Part shown: positions 19,490-29,295 of the stretch, one piece after another
How positions within the stretch are numbered: the first letter of the stretch is position 1
How the letters are laid out: each line of letters begins with the position of its first letter
Assembly: GCA_963816065.1 (NCBI GenBank)
Contig: CAWFJG010000025.1
Coordinates: 3,396 to 67,395, forward strand
Source of the DNA: Roseiarcus sp963816065
GTDB taxonomy: Bacteria > Pseudomonadota > Alphaproteobacteria > Rhizobiales > Beijerinckiaceae
Length of the DNA stretch: 64,000 nucleotides
Reading direction: 5' to 3'
Notes under the pieces: model-generated
Databases searched by the model: none
The model's input: only the letters and a program-made list of their open reading frames with translations
Told to the model about the DNA's origin: nothing
Position numbers and translations under genes: made by a program

Positions 19490-20558
19490 TCAGCTCATGT
19501 TCACCATGACCTTCATTTCCTGTCCGCTCGGATTGAGCAGCGAGCGGAATCCCTTCTCGACAATCGCTTCCGGCTCGATGCGTCCGGTGACGATCTTTTC
19601 GACCGGCAGTTTGCCGCTCGAGATCATGCGGATGACGCGCGGCCACATCGTCACCTCGTAGCACCAGGTCGCCTCGATGGTGATGTCCTTCAACGCCCAC
19701 AGCGCGGGATCAACGAGCGCTTTCTTCACGTGCAGGCCGGTCTGCACAACCGTGCCGTGATTGCGCACCGCCTCGACGCAGGTGTTGAGCGCGGCCTCGA
19801 AGCCCGAACATTCGATCGCGGCATCGACGCCGACGCCCTCCTCGGTATTCTCGCGGATATATTCTGACGACATTGACCGATTTCGGATCGAGCACGCACG
19901 GCGCGACGCCAAGGCTCTCGATGTGCTTCCGTCGATTGGCGTTGGGCTCGCTGACGAAGATCTTCGAGGCGCCGACGGCGCTGCAGATCAGGACGACAAG
20001 CGCGCCGATCGGTCCGGCGCCGGTGACCAGCACCGTGCTGCCGCCAGTCACCTTGGAGCGATCGACGCTGTAGAGCGCCACCGCTGTCGGTTCGACGAGC
20101 GCGCCCTGCTCATCGGTGACGTTGTCGGGAATCAAATTGGCGTTGTAGTCGTTGATGACCGCGAGTTCGCCCATGCCGCCCCAGGCCCAGCTCAGTCCGA
20201 TGCAGCCCATGCTCGGGCTCAGATGGTTGAGGCCGCGTCGGCTGTAGTAGTCGTCGAGCGGCATGACGAGCGGCTGGATCGAGATTCGGTCGCCTTTGCG
20301 CACCCGTCTCACGTCGCGGCCGGTGTCGACGACCTCGGCGGAGAACTCGTGCCCCAAAATCTGCGGCAGCACCGCGCCGGTGAATTTGTGCTGAGTGGCT
20401 GGCGTCACGATCGGACCGCCAGCGAATTCGTGCAGGTCCGTGCCGCAGATGCCGCAGGTCAGAGGCTTGATGAGCACCTGCGAGTCGCCGAGCGAGTTCG
20501 GCGCTGGAACGTCTTCGACGCGAACATCCTCCTTGGCGTAGAACCTCACCGCTTTCAT
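19490..20558 (-). pseudogene. 2,3-butanediol dehydrogenase-like zinc MDR enzyme, one frameshift
   Basis: ATG 20558 follows AAGGAAG. Catalytic-zinc residues appear in LTCGICGTDLHEFAGG and LGHEFSAEVVD; IGLSWAWGGMGELAVIN is the family block that replaces the structural-zinc loop. NAD binding is in TVLVTGAGPIGALVVL. Near 19868 a one-base shift moves the frame, and the protein continues VDAAIECSGFEAALN to the natural stop at 19490. About 355 residues. This family interconverts 2,3-butanediol and acetoin. The divergent neighbour is an acetoin/pyruvate-type dehydrogenase operon, which strengthens this call, but the role is inferred. Confidence 0.75.
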
Positions 20559-21088
20559 GTTGTCTTCCTTCCCTCTTCGTTCATCCGTCGAGCGACCGCG
20601 CCAAAACCTTGACTGCAACTTCGGCACGGCGCAGTCATCGGCGGCCTCGCGGGCGACCGGACGAGCTCAGAGTCGCTGGGCGGTCCGCTGAGGCAACCGA
20701 TCGAGACGCGTGTTTGCATGTCGAGCGCTACATGCGCGACGTCTCGTACGACGGATCGCCTCGCGAGTTCGCGGCCGCCGGTGTCGTGAAGGCGAGCAAC
20801 CTTCGCAAATGTTCCTCACAGCGTAACCTCTCTGACGCAACCTTCAGACTTGGCGGTCGCGTAGCGCCATAGTCCTCCCTGGCGAAGCCATATAACACCT
20901 CGGTTCCCTCGGATCGGCCCAATTGTCCAAAATGAGATTTCCCGCCAGCGACCGGTTTCCGGCGAGCCTGGAACCGCAAGGTGCCGACGCCGTTCACGAA
21001 ATCTCCATTTTGAGAATTTTTTCGGACGTGGGGTCGCCGTTCTCTGCCAATTTCCGGTCGCAACGACATTGGGTAGGAAACGACCGAC
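20559..21088. promoter_or_regulatory. 530-base divergent intergenic region with two inverted operator-like motifs
   Basis: No gene was found here. The region separates the minus-strand butanediol-type dehydrogenase from the plus-strand E1 operon. CAAAATGAGATTTC (20928-20941) and the inverse GAAATCTCCATTTTG (20998-21012) form an imperfect inverted pair separated by 56 bases, a spacing compatible with looping or with two operator sites. Similar sequence occurs at 3816. I looked for a sigma-54 -24/-12 box, common for acetoin operons, and saw none. Confidence 0.4.
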
Positions 21089-22121
21089 ATGGCCTCCGTA
21101 AAGGATGCGACGGCGCCAAACGACCGGCTTCGGAACGACGACATAGGCCTGGATCGGCGTCTGGAGCTGTTCCGCCTTCAGGTTGAAATCCGCGACTGCG
21201 AAAAGCGCGCCTTCGACCTCTTTCTGCAGAACCTGATCAAGGGGACGAGCCATCTGTCGATCGGACAGGAGGCGGTCGCTGCGGGCTTTGGCGTCGCGAT
21301 GCGGAAAGGCGACAAGTCGTTCTGCACCTATCGCGGCCACGCGCATACGCTCGCCCGCGGCGCCTCGATGGAGGGCATGCTCGGCGAACTGATGCTGCGC
21401 GACATCGGCCTGATGCGCGGCAAGGGCGGCTCGATGCATCTGACCTCGGTCGAGCACGACGTGCTCGGCTCCTATGCGATCATCGGCGCGCATCTGCCGA
21501 TCGCCTGCGGCTCGGCCTGGCGCGCGCAATATCTCGGCGAGAAGGACGTGTCGGTCTGTTTCTTCGGCGACGGCACGACGAATATCGGCGCGTTCCACGA
21601 GGCGCTCAATTTCGCCGCGGTCTGGAAGCTGCCGGTCGTCTTCGTCTGCGAGAACAATCTCTACATGGAGTATACGCCGATCGGCGAGGTGACGGCGGTC
21701 AAACATCCCGCCGCCGATCGCGCCGCGGCCTACGGTCTCGAGCGCATCGTCGTCGATGGCAACGACGCCGACGTCGTCTATCGCACTGCGCTTGCCGCGC
21801 TTGAAAAGGCGCGCGATGGCGGCGGCCCCTCGCTGATCGAATGCCTGACCTATCGCCATTCCGGCCACTCGCGCGCCGATCCCGCCAAATACCGGCCGCC
21901 AGGCGAACTTGAGGAATGGCTGAAGCGCGATCCGGTCGTGATCTATCGCGAGCGTCTCAGGGACTTCGGCGTCGAGCAAGCGACGATCGACGCGATCGAG
22001 GCCGAGAGCAAGCGGAAGGTCGAGGCCGCGACCGAGGCGTGCAAGGCCTCGCCGCCGGCGCCCGTCGAGTTGCTGACCGCGCGACGTCTACGCGGATGGA
22101 GGCTGGGCGTGGCGGAACTGA
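21089..22121 (+). CDS. thiamine-PP-dependent 2-oxoacid/acetoin dehydrogenase E1 alpha
   Basis: ATG 21089 follows TAGGAAAC. The protein shows HLSIGQEAVAAGFGVAM, FCTYRGHAHTLARGAS, GKGGSMHLTS and the thiamine-PP motif GDGTTNIGAFHEALNF...ENN (about residues 155-185), then the phosphorylation-loop-like YRHSGHSRADPAKYRPPGE. The natural end DVYADGGWAWRN with TGA at 22119-22121 is in the +1 frame; one extra base near 22078-22086 makes the frame run on into E1 beta. It decarboxylates pyruvate or cleaves acetoin and transfers the product to E2-lipoate. The neighbouring butanediol-type dehydrogenase favours acetoin. Confidence 0.82.
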
Positions 22122-23090
22122 CCTATCGCGACGCCGTCGCGCGCGGCATCGCCCAGGAGATGGAGCGCGACGAACGCGTCGTCTTCCTTGGCGAGGACAT
22201 CGGCAAGGCGGGCGGCGTATTCAAGACGACAGTCGGTCTTTACGAGCAGTTCGGACCGCTGCGGGTGCGCGACACGCCGATCTCCGAACAGGCGATCCTC
22301 GGCGCCGCGATGGGCGCGGCGATGACGGGATTGCGGCCGATCGCGGAGATCATGTTCGCCGACTTCCTCGCCGTCTGCTTCGACTATGTCGCCAATGAAA
22401 TGTCGAAGCTCCGGTACATGACGAACGGCCAGCTCTCCTGCCCGCTCGTGATCCGCACCGGCAACGGCGGCGGCGTGCGTTTCGGCGCGCAGCATTCGCA
22501 GTCGATCGAAAACTGGACGATGATGATCCCGGGCGTGAAAGTCGTCGCGCCGTCGTCGCCGGTCGACGTCATCGGGCTGATGGCGGCGGCGGTGCGCGAT
22601 CCCGATCCGGTGATCTTTCACGAACACAAGGCGCTCTACGCGATCAAGGGCGAGGTGCCGGACGGCGAGATCGTCGACAGGCTCGGAACGGCGAAGATCC
22701 TCCGCCCCGGCCGCGACTGCACGATTGTCGCGCTCGCCCTGATGGTGCCGCGCGCGCTTGACGCGGCGGAGACCTTGCAACGCGAGCATGGCATCGACGC
22801 AGAGGTGATTGACGTGCGCTCGCTTGTGCCGCTCGACACGCAGACCATTCTTCGGCTCGGTCGCCAAGACCGGGCGGCTGTTCACTGTGGAAGAGAACCC
22901 GCGGCTTTGCGGCTGGGGCGCGGAGATCGCCTCCATAGTCGCGGACGAGGCCTTCTGGGATCTCGACGGGCCGATCGTGCGCATCACCACGCCGCACATT
23001 CCGCTTCCGGCAGCCGATCATCTCGAAGATCTCGCGCTGCCGAGCGCGGCGCGCATCGTCGACAAAGTGCGCCGCGTGCTGAACGGATAG
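22109..23090 (+). CDS. 2-oxoacid/acetoin dehydrogenase E1 beta, one frameshift
   Basis: Translation should start at GTG 22109 (VAELTYRDAVARGIAQEM), overlapping the E1 alpha stop by 13 bases. Conserved blocks are VFLGEDIGKAGGVFK, DTPISEQAILGAAMGAAM, EIMFADFLAVCFDYVANE, RTGNGGGVRFGAQHSQS, and, after a frame change near 22858, SVAKTGRLFTVEENPRLCGW to the TAG at 23088-23090. Length about 327 residues, as expected. It forms the E1 heterotetramer with E1 alpha. A single indel near 22858 is the only defect. Confidence 0.78.
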
Positions 23091-23096
23091 AGCCGA

Positions 23097-24423
23097 TGGC
23101 CTCGACGATCATCATGCCGCAGCTCGGCGAGACCGTTGCGGAGGGCAAGATCCTCGCCTGGTTCAAGTCGATCGGCGACGAGATCCGGGAAGGCGACAAC
23201 CTCTTCGAGGTCGAGACGGACAAGGTCACGATCGAAGTGCAGGCGATCGTCGCGGGCCGGCTGTCGGAAATCCGGGTCGGGGCCGGGGCGACGCGCCAAG
23301 GTCGGCGAGGTGGTCGCGGTCGTCGGCGAGCGGCGATGACGGCCGAGACGGCGCCGGACGACCGAGGCGCCCGCGGCAAAGGCTCCGCAGTGGCGCTCGC
23401 CCTTCGAGGAGGTGTCGACGCCGACCGAGAGGTTCGGCCCCGCGAAGGGGCCGAACGGCGTCCGCATCACGCCGCTCGCCCGCCGGCTGATTGCGCAGCA
23501 CGGGCTCGACCTTGCCGCGCTCGCGGCAGAAGCTCAGCGAAGCGCGGAGCGGCGAAGATCGACGAGGCGGCGGTGCGCTCGGCGCATCGCGACCGCGTCC
23601 GGCTCGCGCCGGCGCGTCGGCGGCGCCCATCACCTGCCGCGCCCGCGCCGCCGCCCTGTTCCGCGACGGACGAACGTCATCACGCTGAACACGGTGCGGC
23701 AGAGGACCGGGGAGCGCCTCGCCGAAAACTGGCGGACGATCCCGCACGTGTTCCAGGCGATCGAGGTCGACTTCACCGCGGTCGATCGCGTGCGCAAAGC
23801 CACAGGGAAGCTTCCAGGAGGCGCACGGCTTCTCGCTGACCTATCTGCCGTTCATCGCCCGCGCAACCTGCCTCGCGATCTCGGCCTTCCCCAGATCAAC
23901 GCGCGCTTCGACGGCAAGGCGCTCACGCTTCTCACGCGACGTCAATCTTGGCATCGCGGTCGACCTCGATCACAACGGTCTCGTCGTGCCGGTCGTGCGC
24001 GACGCGGGCGACCTCACGCTGATCGGGCTCGCAAAGGCGATGCGCCGGCAGATCGACAAGGCGAAGGCCGGCAGGCTCTCGCCCGACGATCTCTCCGGCG
24101 GCACCTATTCCATCAGCAACAACGGCGCCTTCGGAACGACCTTCACCGCGCCGATCATCAACGCGCCGCAGGTCGGCATCCTGTCGACCGACGCAATCCG
24201 CCTGAAGCCCGCGGTGGTCTCGACGCCGGAAGGCGACTTCGTCGCGCCCCGGATGATCGGCATGATCGGCCAGAGCTTCGACCATCGCGCCTTCGACGGC
24301 GCCTATTCGGCCGCGTTTCTCTCGCGCCTGAAGCAGATCCTCGAGACGCGCAATGGACTGAAGAGTTTCGTCGAACCTTTGACGGCGCGCGCCGTCGAGT
24401 CGCAGAGTTCAAGGGAGGACTTC
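23097..24423 (+). pseudogene. dihydrolipoyl acyltransferase E2, several frameshifts
   Basis: ATG 23097 begins an intact lipoyl domain: STIIMPQLGETVAEGKI and FEVETDKVTIEVQA, with the lipoylated Lys in ETDKVT. The linker and the peripheral-subunit-binding domain are scattered over frames (TPLARRLIAQHGLDLAALAA). The catalytic domain is readable as RTGERLAENWRTIPHVFQAIEVDFT, PVVRDAGDLTLIGLAKAM, TYSISNNGAFGTTFTAPIIN and the active-site SFDHRAFDGAYSAAF. At least four breaks. The catalytic part runs in one frame into the next gene because the original stop is out of frame. Confidence 0.7.
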
Positions 24424-25677
24424 GTGAAGTACAACAGCCCGCATTCGACCGCCGCCTGGGGCATGATGGCGAAGGATTGGGAACAGGGGGTCGACTACCA
24501 TCGCCTGTCGGTCGAGCGGCTGAAACGCGCGCAGGACGCGATCCGCTACGCTGGACTCGGCGGCGTGCTGTGCTTCAATTTCGACAACATCCGCTACGTC
24601 ACCGCGACGCACATCGGCGAATGGGCGCGCGACAAGTTCTTCCGCTATGCGCTCTGTCCGGCGGAAGGAAAGCCCTTTCTGTGGGACCCGGCGCCGCCGG
24701 CCAAGCGCATCTCCTCGCCCTGGATATCCGACAATGTCGCCGCCCCCATCACCACCATGCAGGGCGCGATCCCCCCGTCGATGAACGTGCAGCACGACTT
24801 CGCCAAGCAGATCAAGAAGGCGCTCGTGCATTACGGCATCGACAAGGAGCCGCTCGGCATCGACATGATGGAGATCGGCATGCTGCGGGCGCTCGAGGCC
24901 GAGGGCATCGAGGTGGTCGACGGCCAGCAGGCGCTGCTCGACGCGCGCGAGATCAAGACCGAGGACGAGATCGAGCTGCTCAAGGTCGCGGCCTCGATGG
25001 TCGACGCGACCTATGTCGACATCGTGCGCGCGATCCGCCCGGGCACGAAGGAGAACGAACTCGTCGCGATCGCCAACGACAGATTGTTCCGCATGGGCGC
25101 CGAGCGCGTCGAATGCGTGAACTCCGTCTCAGGCCGTCGCGGCCGGCCGCATTCGCATACGTTCTCCGACCGCATGATCCAGCCGGGCGACATGATCTTC
25201 CTCGACATCATGCATTCCTTCAACGGCTATCGCACCTGCTACTATCGCACCTTCATCTGCGGCGAGCCGAACAAGCACCAGATCGACGCCTACGAGACCG
25301 CGTCGAAGTGGATCAGCGCCTCGATCGACATGATCCGTCCCGGCGTCACGCCCGACGAGGTCGCCTCTGTCTGGCCGGACGCGCAGGAATTCGGCTATCG
25401 GGACGAGGCCGAGGCTTTCCTGCTGCAGTACGGCCACGGCGTCGGGTTGTCGCTGTGGGAGCGCCCGATCTTCTCCAAGCGCTTCCGCGGCCAGAACCGG
25501 CCCCTTGTCGAAGGCATGGTGTTCGCCCTCGAGACGTGGAAGGGCGCGGACGACGGTTCGGGCGCCGCGCGGATCGAGGAAGAGGTGGTCGTCACGAAGG
25601 ACGGATGCGAGATCATCACCAACTTCCCGTCGGACCGCCTGATCTCTTGCGGCCTCCCGGGTTGCGAAGTGTTCTGA
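24424..25677 (+). CDS. M24-family (Xaa-Pro aminopeptidase/creatinase-like) protein
   Basis: The likely start is GTG 24424, behind AGGGAGGAC, giving 417 intact residues (VKYNSPHSTAAWGMMAKDW). A creatinase-type N-domain precedes the pita-bread fold. Expected metal ligands are the Asp in MIFLDIMHSF, the His in QYGHGVGLSLWERP, the Glu in FALETWKG and the Glu in RIEEEVVV. The second Asp, normally 11 residues after the first, falls on Cys in GYRTCYYRTF, so the metal site may be altered and the protein may not be a peptidase. It shares a frame with E2 only through an indel. Its position in the operon suggests a small-molecule lyase or hydrolase role. Confidence 0.8.
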   Translation: MKYNSPHSTAAWGMMAKDWEQGVDYHRLSVERLKRAQDAIRYAGLGGVLCFNFDNIRYVTATHIGEWARDKFFRYALCPAEGKPFLWDPAPPAKRISSPWISDNVAAPITTMQGAIPPSMNVQHDFAKQIKKALVHYGIDKEPLGIDMMEIGMLRALEAEGIEVVDGQQALLDAREIKTEDEIELLKVAASMVDATYVDIVRAIRPGTKENELVAIANDRLFRMGAERVECVNSVSGRRGRPHSHTFSDRMIQPGDMIFLDIMHSFNGYRTCYYRTFICGEPNKHQIDAYETASKWISASIDMIRPGVTPDEVASVWPDAQEFGYRDEAEAFLLQYGHGVGLSLWERPIFSKRFRGQNRPLVEGMVFALETWKGADDGSGAARIEEEVVVTKDGCEIITNFPSDRLISCGLPGCEVF

Positions 25678-25689
25678 TCGAGGACGCCG

Positions 25690-26868
25690 ATGCCGGTTGA
25701 AAGCCCGCCCGCCGCGACCAAGGAGCCGGATTCCCGTGACGCTCGTCACCGGGTTCCTCGGCAGCGGGAAGACGACCCTGATCAACGCCGCGCTTCGCTC
25801 GCCCGAGCTTGCGAAGACTGTCGTGGTCGTGAACGAGTTCGGCGAGGTCGGTCTCGACCACCAGCTCTTCGCAAGCAGTTCCGACTCGGTCGTCGTGCTC
25901 GAGAACGGCTGCCTCTGCTGCACCGTTCGCAGCGATCTCGTCGGGACGCTCAATTCTCTCTATCACGCCCGGCAGGCGGGCGAGATTCCCAGCCTTCGAC
26001 AATGTCGTGATCGAGACATCGGGCCTCGCCGAGCCCGGGCCCGGTGCTGCAGGCGTTCCTTTCGGAGCCGACGCTGGACGGGCTCTATCGCGTCGCGAGC
26101 GTGCTGACGCTGGTCGATGCGGTCAATTGGGCCGGCACGGCGGAGGCGCACGAGGAGTCGGTTCGCCAGGTTGCGCTTGCGGATCGGATCCGGATCACCA
26201 AGCTCGACCTGGTCAACGGCGACCGGCAGAACGCCGCGTCGCGGACCCGGCTGGAGCTCCGCCGGATCAATCCGTCGGCCGAGATCGTGGAGGTCGACTG
26301 GTCGTCGGCGGCCGTCGCTCAACTCCTGACGGCTCCGGGCTTCGACACGGCCGATCCGGAGGCGGACCCTCGTCCCTGGCTCAACGTCCAGGCCTATGAC
26401 GCGGCGCCCCGTGATCTTGACGCCTGCGGCCCTGACCGCGGCCACGACCATGATCATGCCGAGCCGTGGCGCCCCCACGACCTCAAGGGCAAGGGGATCG
26501 AGAGTTTCGTGCTGACCCGCGACAGCCCGCTCACGCGAGAGGAAGCGCAGTTTCTTCTGGACGGGATTGCGCAGAACCTCGGAACCGGGCTCCTTCGAGT
26601 CAAGGGACTGGTGAACATCGCTGAAGAGCCAGGTCGGCCGGCGGTGATTCAGGGCGCCCAACACCTCCTGCACACCATGACCTGGCTCGACCGCTGGCCC
26701 GACGGCGACCAGCGGACGCGCATCGTCTTCATCACCCAGGGCATCCCGAGAGACAATCTCAAGGACATCGTCGACCTGCTGGATCGGGTCAGCGCCCGGA
26801 CCTTCAAGGCGCGAGCGCGCGGGCGGATGGCGCGAGAGGCTGCGAGCGCCAAGCCGCAAACCGAATGA
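25690..26868 (+). pseudogene. CobW/COG0523 metal-chaperone GTPase, frameshifts
   Basis: ATG 25690 (MPVESPPAATKE) leads after a break near 25725 into IPVTLVTGFLGSGKTTLIN, the Walker A, with VVVVNEFGEVGLDH and LENGCLCCTVRSDL (the CxCC metal site). Another break near 26000 separates VIETSGLAEP from the intact second half: VLTLVDAVNWAG, DRIRITKLDLVNG (the xKxD G4 motif), the His-rich CGPDRGHDHDHAE and a CobW C-terminal domain (LLRVKGLVNIAEEPGRPAVI). The fold delivers Zn, Co or Fe to client enzymes; the M24 protein upstream is a plausible client. The stop overlaps the next ATG. Confidence 0.72.
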
Positions 26869-27458
26869 AATTCGACATCATCATCATCGGATCCGGGCGC
26901 GAGCGGCTATGTGGCCGCGATCCGCGCAGCGCAGTTCGGGCTCAAGGTAGCGGTCGTCGAGCGCGAACACCTGGGCGGGATCTGCCTCAACTGGGGCTGC
27001 ATTCCCACCAAGGCGCCCCGCAGTTCACGCATGTCTCTGTCGACGACTTCCGGATCGTGAGAGCCAACATGGCCGACGGCGATCGCCGGACCAGCGACCG
27101 CCTCGTTCCCTATGTCATGTTCACCGATCCGCCCCTGGCGCGTCGGTCTGTCGGAAGGCGAGGCCAACGCCGCGGCGTCCTGGTGCGCGCCGCCCGGCTG
27201 CCGATGAACCGGGTGTTGCGCACAGAGGCGACCGATGAGAAGGAGGGCTTCATGAAGGCGGCCGTCGGCGCGAGCGACGACCGCATCCTCGGCTTCACCA
27301 TGATCGGCTCCGAGCTCGGCGAAGTCCTCGCGGCCGTCCAGACCGCGATGATGGCCGGGCTCCCCTATACGAAGCTGCGTGACGCCGGGTTCTCGCACCT
27401 GACCATGGCCGAGGGCCTCGGCTCTCTCTTCGCAACCGTTCCGGGGCGCGCGGCCTGA
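26865..27458 (+). pseudogene. chimeric remnant: dihydrolipoamide dehydrogenase N-terminus joined to a disulfide-reductase C-terminus
   Basis: ATG 26865 overlaps the CobW stop. The N-terminus reads KFDIIIIGSG, then in another frame GYVAAIRAAQFGLKVAVVER and LGGICLNWGCIPTKA, the FAD motif and redox Cys pair of an E3 enzyme. At about 27020 the sequence jumps to PQFTHVSVDDFRIVRANM and VPYVMFTDPPLARRSV, and ends with RILGFTMIGSELGEVLAAVQ, the C-terminal dimerisation domain of a mercuric-reductase-like protein. Some 250 central residues are absent. It occupies the expected E3 position of the operon. A fragment with the missing middle occurs at 1905-2511. Confidence 0.65.
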
Positions 27459-27579
27459 CGACCCGGAACGAGGCGAGGTTTGACGAGCCGACGACGACGG
27501 CCCCCTTCAAGTGAATCCCGAGGTTGACCGAAGGGCCCAATGAAGGTCGACGCGCCGCTCGACGCGACCGCATCCCGCT

Positions 27580-29133
27580 CTATTTCGCATCCCAGAGAGG
27601 GCAGTCGTGCTCCCGCGCAAGCATTTCCGGCGAAAGCACGAACGACCCGTCCCCGGCCTCGAGCGACAGCACCTGACTGGCGCCGTTGAACAGGGGCCAC
27701 GCGGCTCCAGTCTTGTCGGTGGGAACGCCCTGTTTGACGAATGCGCCCCAATACGACTTCATGTGCGAGGCGAGAGCCCGTTCGCCCGCATTGAATAGCG
27801 GCGTTATCGGCTCGCCATTGTTGAAGCTCGGGAACAGGTAGGCGAGTTCAGCGGCGTGACCCGCGCCCCATTGGTAAGCGCCGTGTTCGCGCGTCAGCCC
27901 GGGACCGGTACGATGACCGAATTCATAGGCGTAGACCGGCGCATATTTCGCAAGGTCCTGAGCCAGTTCGAAGCTGGGGCAGCCGCCGATTCCCACGGCA
28001 AGGCCGGCGTCGGTAAAGATCGCCCCCGACAGGTAGGCGCCGGTATATGCATCTGCGTTGCTCGGCCAAGGATACTGGGCAAGCACCTTGTCGGCCTTCG
28101 CTCCAAACGTGTCGGACACCCATTTCGTGTAATCGCTCTCTTTCCAGCCGATGTCGCCCTGGCGGAAGGTCCGGCCCTCATCCCGGTTGGAGCCGAACAA
28201 AATCGCCACGCGCTGGAAATTCCCGTCGGCCACGGCCTTGCGCGGCGCGATCGGCAAGAGGCTGGTTCCGTCGGTGGGGAGCGCGGCGATGCCCGGGTAG
28301 GGGACATCGATGAGCTTTCCCGCGGTGGTGGCGCGCAGGCAGGCGGCTGCGTCCGCGCCCTTGCACCCGACCTGGTCGGCGATCGTCGCGGCTCTCTTTT
28401 GAGCCTCGGCCAGGGGTATGCTGATGCAGGATCCGCTTTGCATCATCGCCTGGGAAAAGAGGCCCGCCGACCCGGGAGCGACCAGATGAGCGCAGACGGA
28501 ATAGCCGCCCGCGGAACTCGCCGCCGACGGTCACTCGCGCCGGATCGCCGCCAAACCCGGCAATGTTGTCATGCACCCAGCGCAGCGCCGCCTGCTGGTC
28601 CATCAACCCGAAATCGCCGGAATCCTCGGTGATCGCAGGATGAGAGAAAAACCCAGAGCGCCAAGCCGATAGTTGAAGCTGACCCCGACGACTCCGGTTT
28701 GTTCGACGATGTCCGTCATGTCCGCCTGGTTCGAGCTGCCATTGACGAACCCTCCGCCGTGGATGAACACATACACCGGCAGCCTCGCGACCTCGGCGGT
28801 CTTTGCCGGTCTCCAGACGTTGATGAAGAGGCAATCCTCCGCCTCCGATCGCGGCCCGTTCGTGCTTTTGGCTGCGGCGCAATAGGCGCCGAACTTGCTC
28901 GCGTCACGGACATCGTTCCAGCTTTGAACCGGTTGCGGGGCGCGCCAGCGCTGCTCGCCGACCGGAGGCGCGGCGTAGGGAATTCCTAAAAACCCTTCGA
29001 CGCCGCCATTGCTGAATCCGCGGACCTGACCGGACTGCGTAGGCGCCACGGGCCCGGCCTGATCCTGGGCGAAGGAAGTTTGCGCGATGAAAGCGAACGA
29101 ACATGCGGCGAGAGCCAAGGCAAGCGAACGCAC
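27580..29133 (-). pseudogene. secreted type-B carboxylesterase, two frameshifts
   Basis: ATG 29133 opens a clear Sec signal peptide (MRSLALALAACSFAFIAQTSFA, cut before QDQ). VEGFLGIPYAAPPVGEQRW, EDCLFINVWRP and VYVFIHGGGFVNGSS are the family N-terminal blocks with the oxyanion hole. After a break near 28635, GLMDQQAALRWVHDNIAGFGGDP follows. The GESAG nucleophile elbow is disrupted by an extra T near 28521. The intact C-terminal half has SNRDEG (acid) and YQWGAGHAAEL (His). Full size is about 517 residues. It would hydrolyse esters in the periplasm or medium. Confidence 0.72.
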
Positions 29134-29295
29134 GATGAACCTCCAGTGGCGAGTTGATGGACGCGTCCTCTTAGGCCGACCTCTCAGTCATGGACGACCC
29201 AGGCACGGCGGCACCCTTCGCCGCGCTTAAGACAAAACGAAGACGGAATCGGCGCCGGACGCCGCTTTGCCGTCGCTTCACCGCGCCCGTCGCCC

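Noticed and set aside
20559..21088. Sigma-54 promoter for the E1/E2 operon
   Set aside because: No GG-N10-GC pair with the expected TGGCAC-N5-TTGC form was found.
21089..23839. Single 916-codon protein joining E1 alpha, E1 beta and part of E2
   Set aside because: The natural E1 alpha stop and E1 beta GTG start are visible in overlapping frames, so the fusion arises from an indel.
23986..25677. E2 catalytic domain fused to an M24 protein as a real two-domain enzyme
   Set aside because: A ribosome site and GTG lie at the M24 boundary, and the upstream part of E2 is already broken in several frames.
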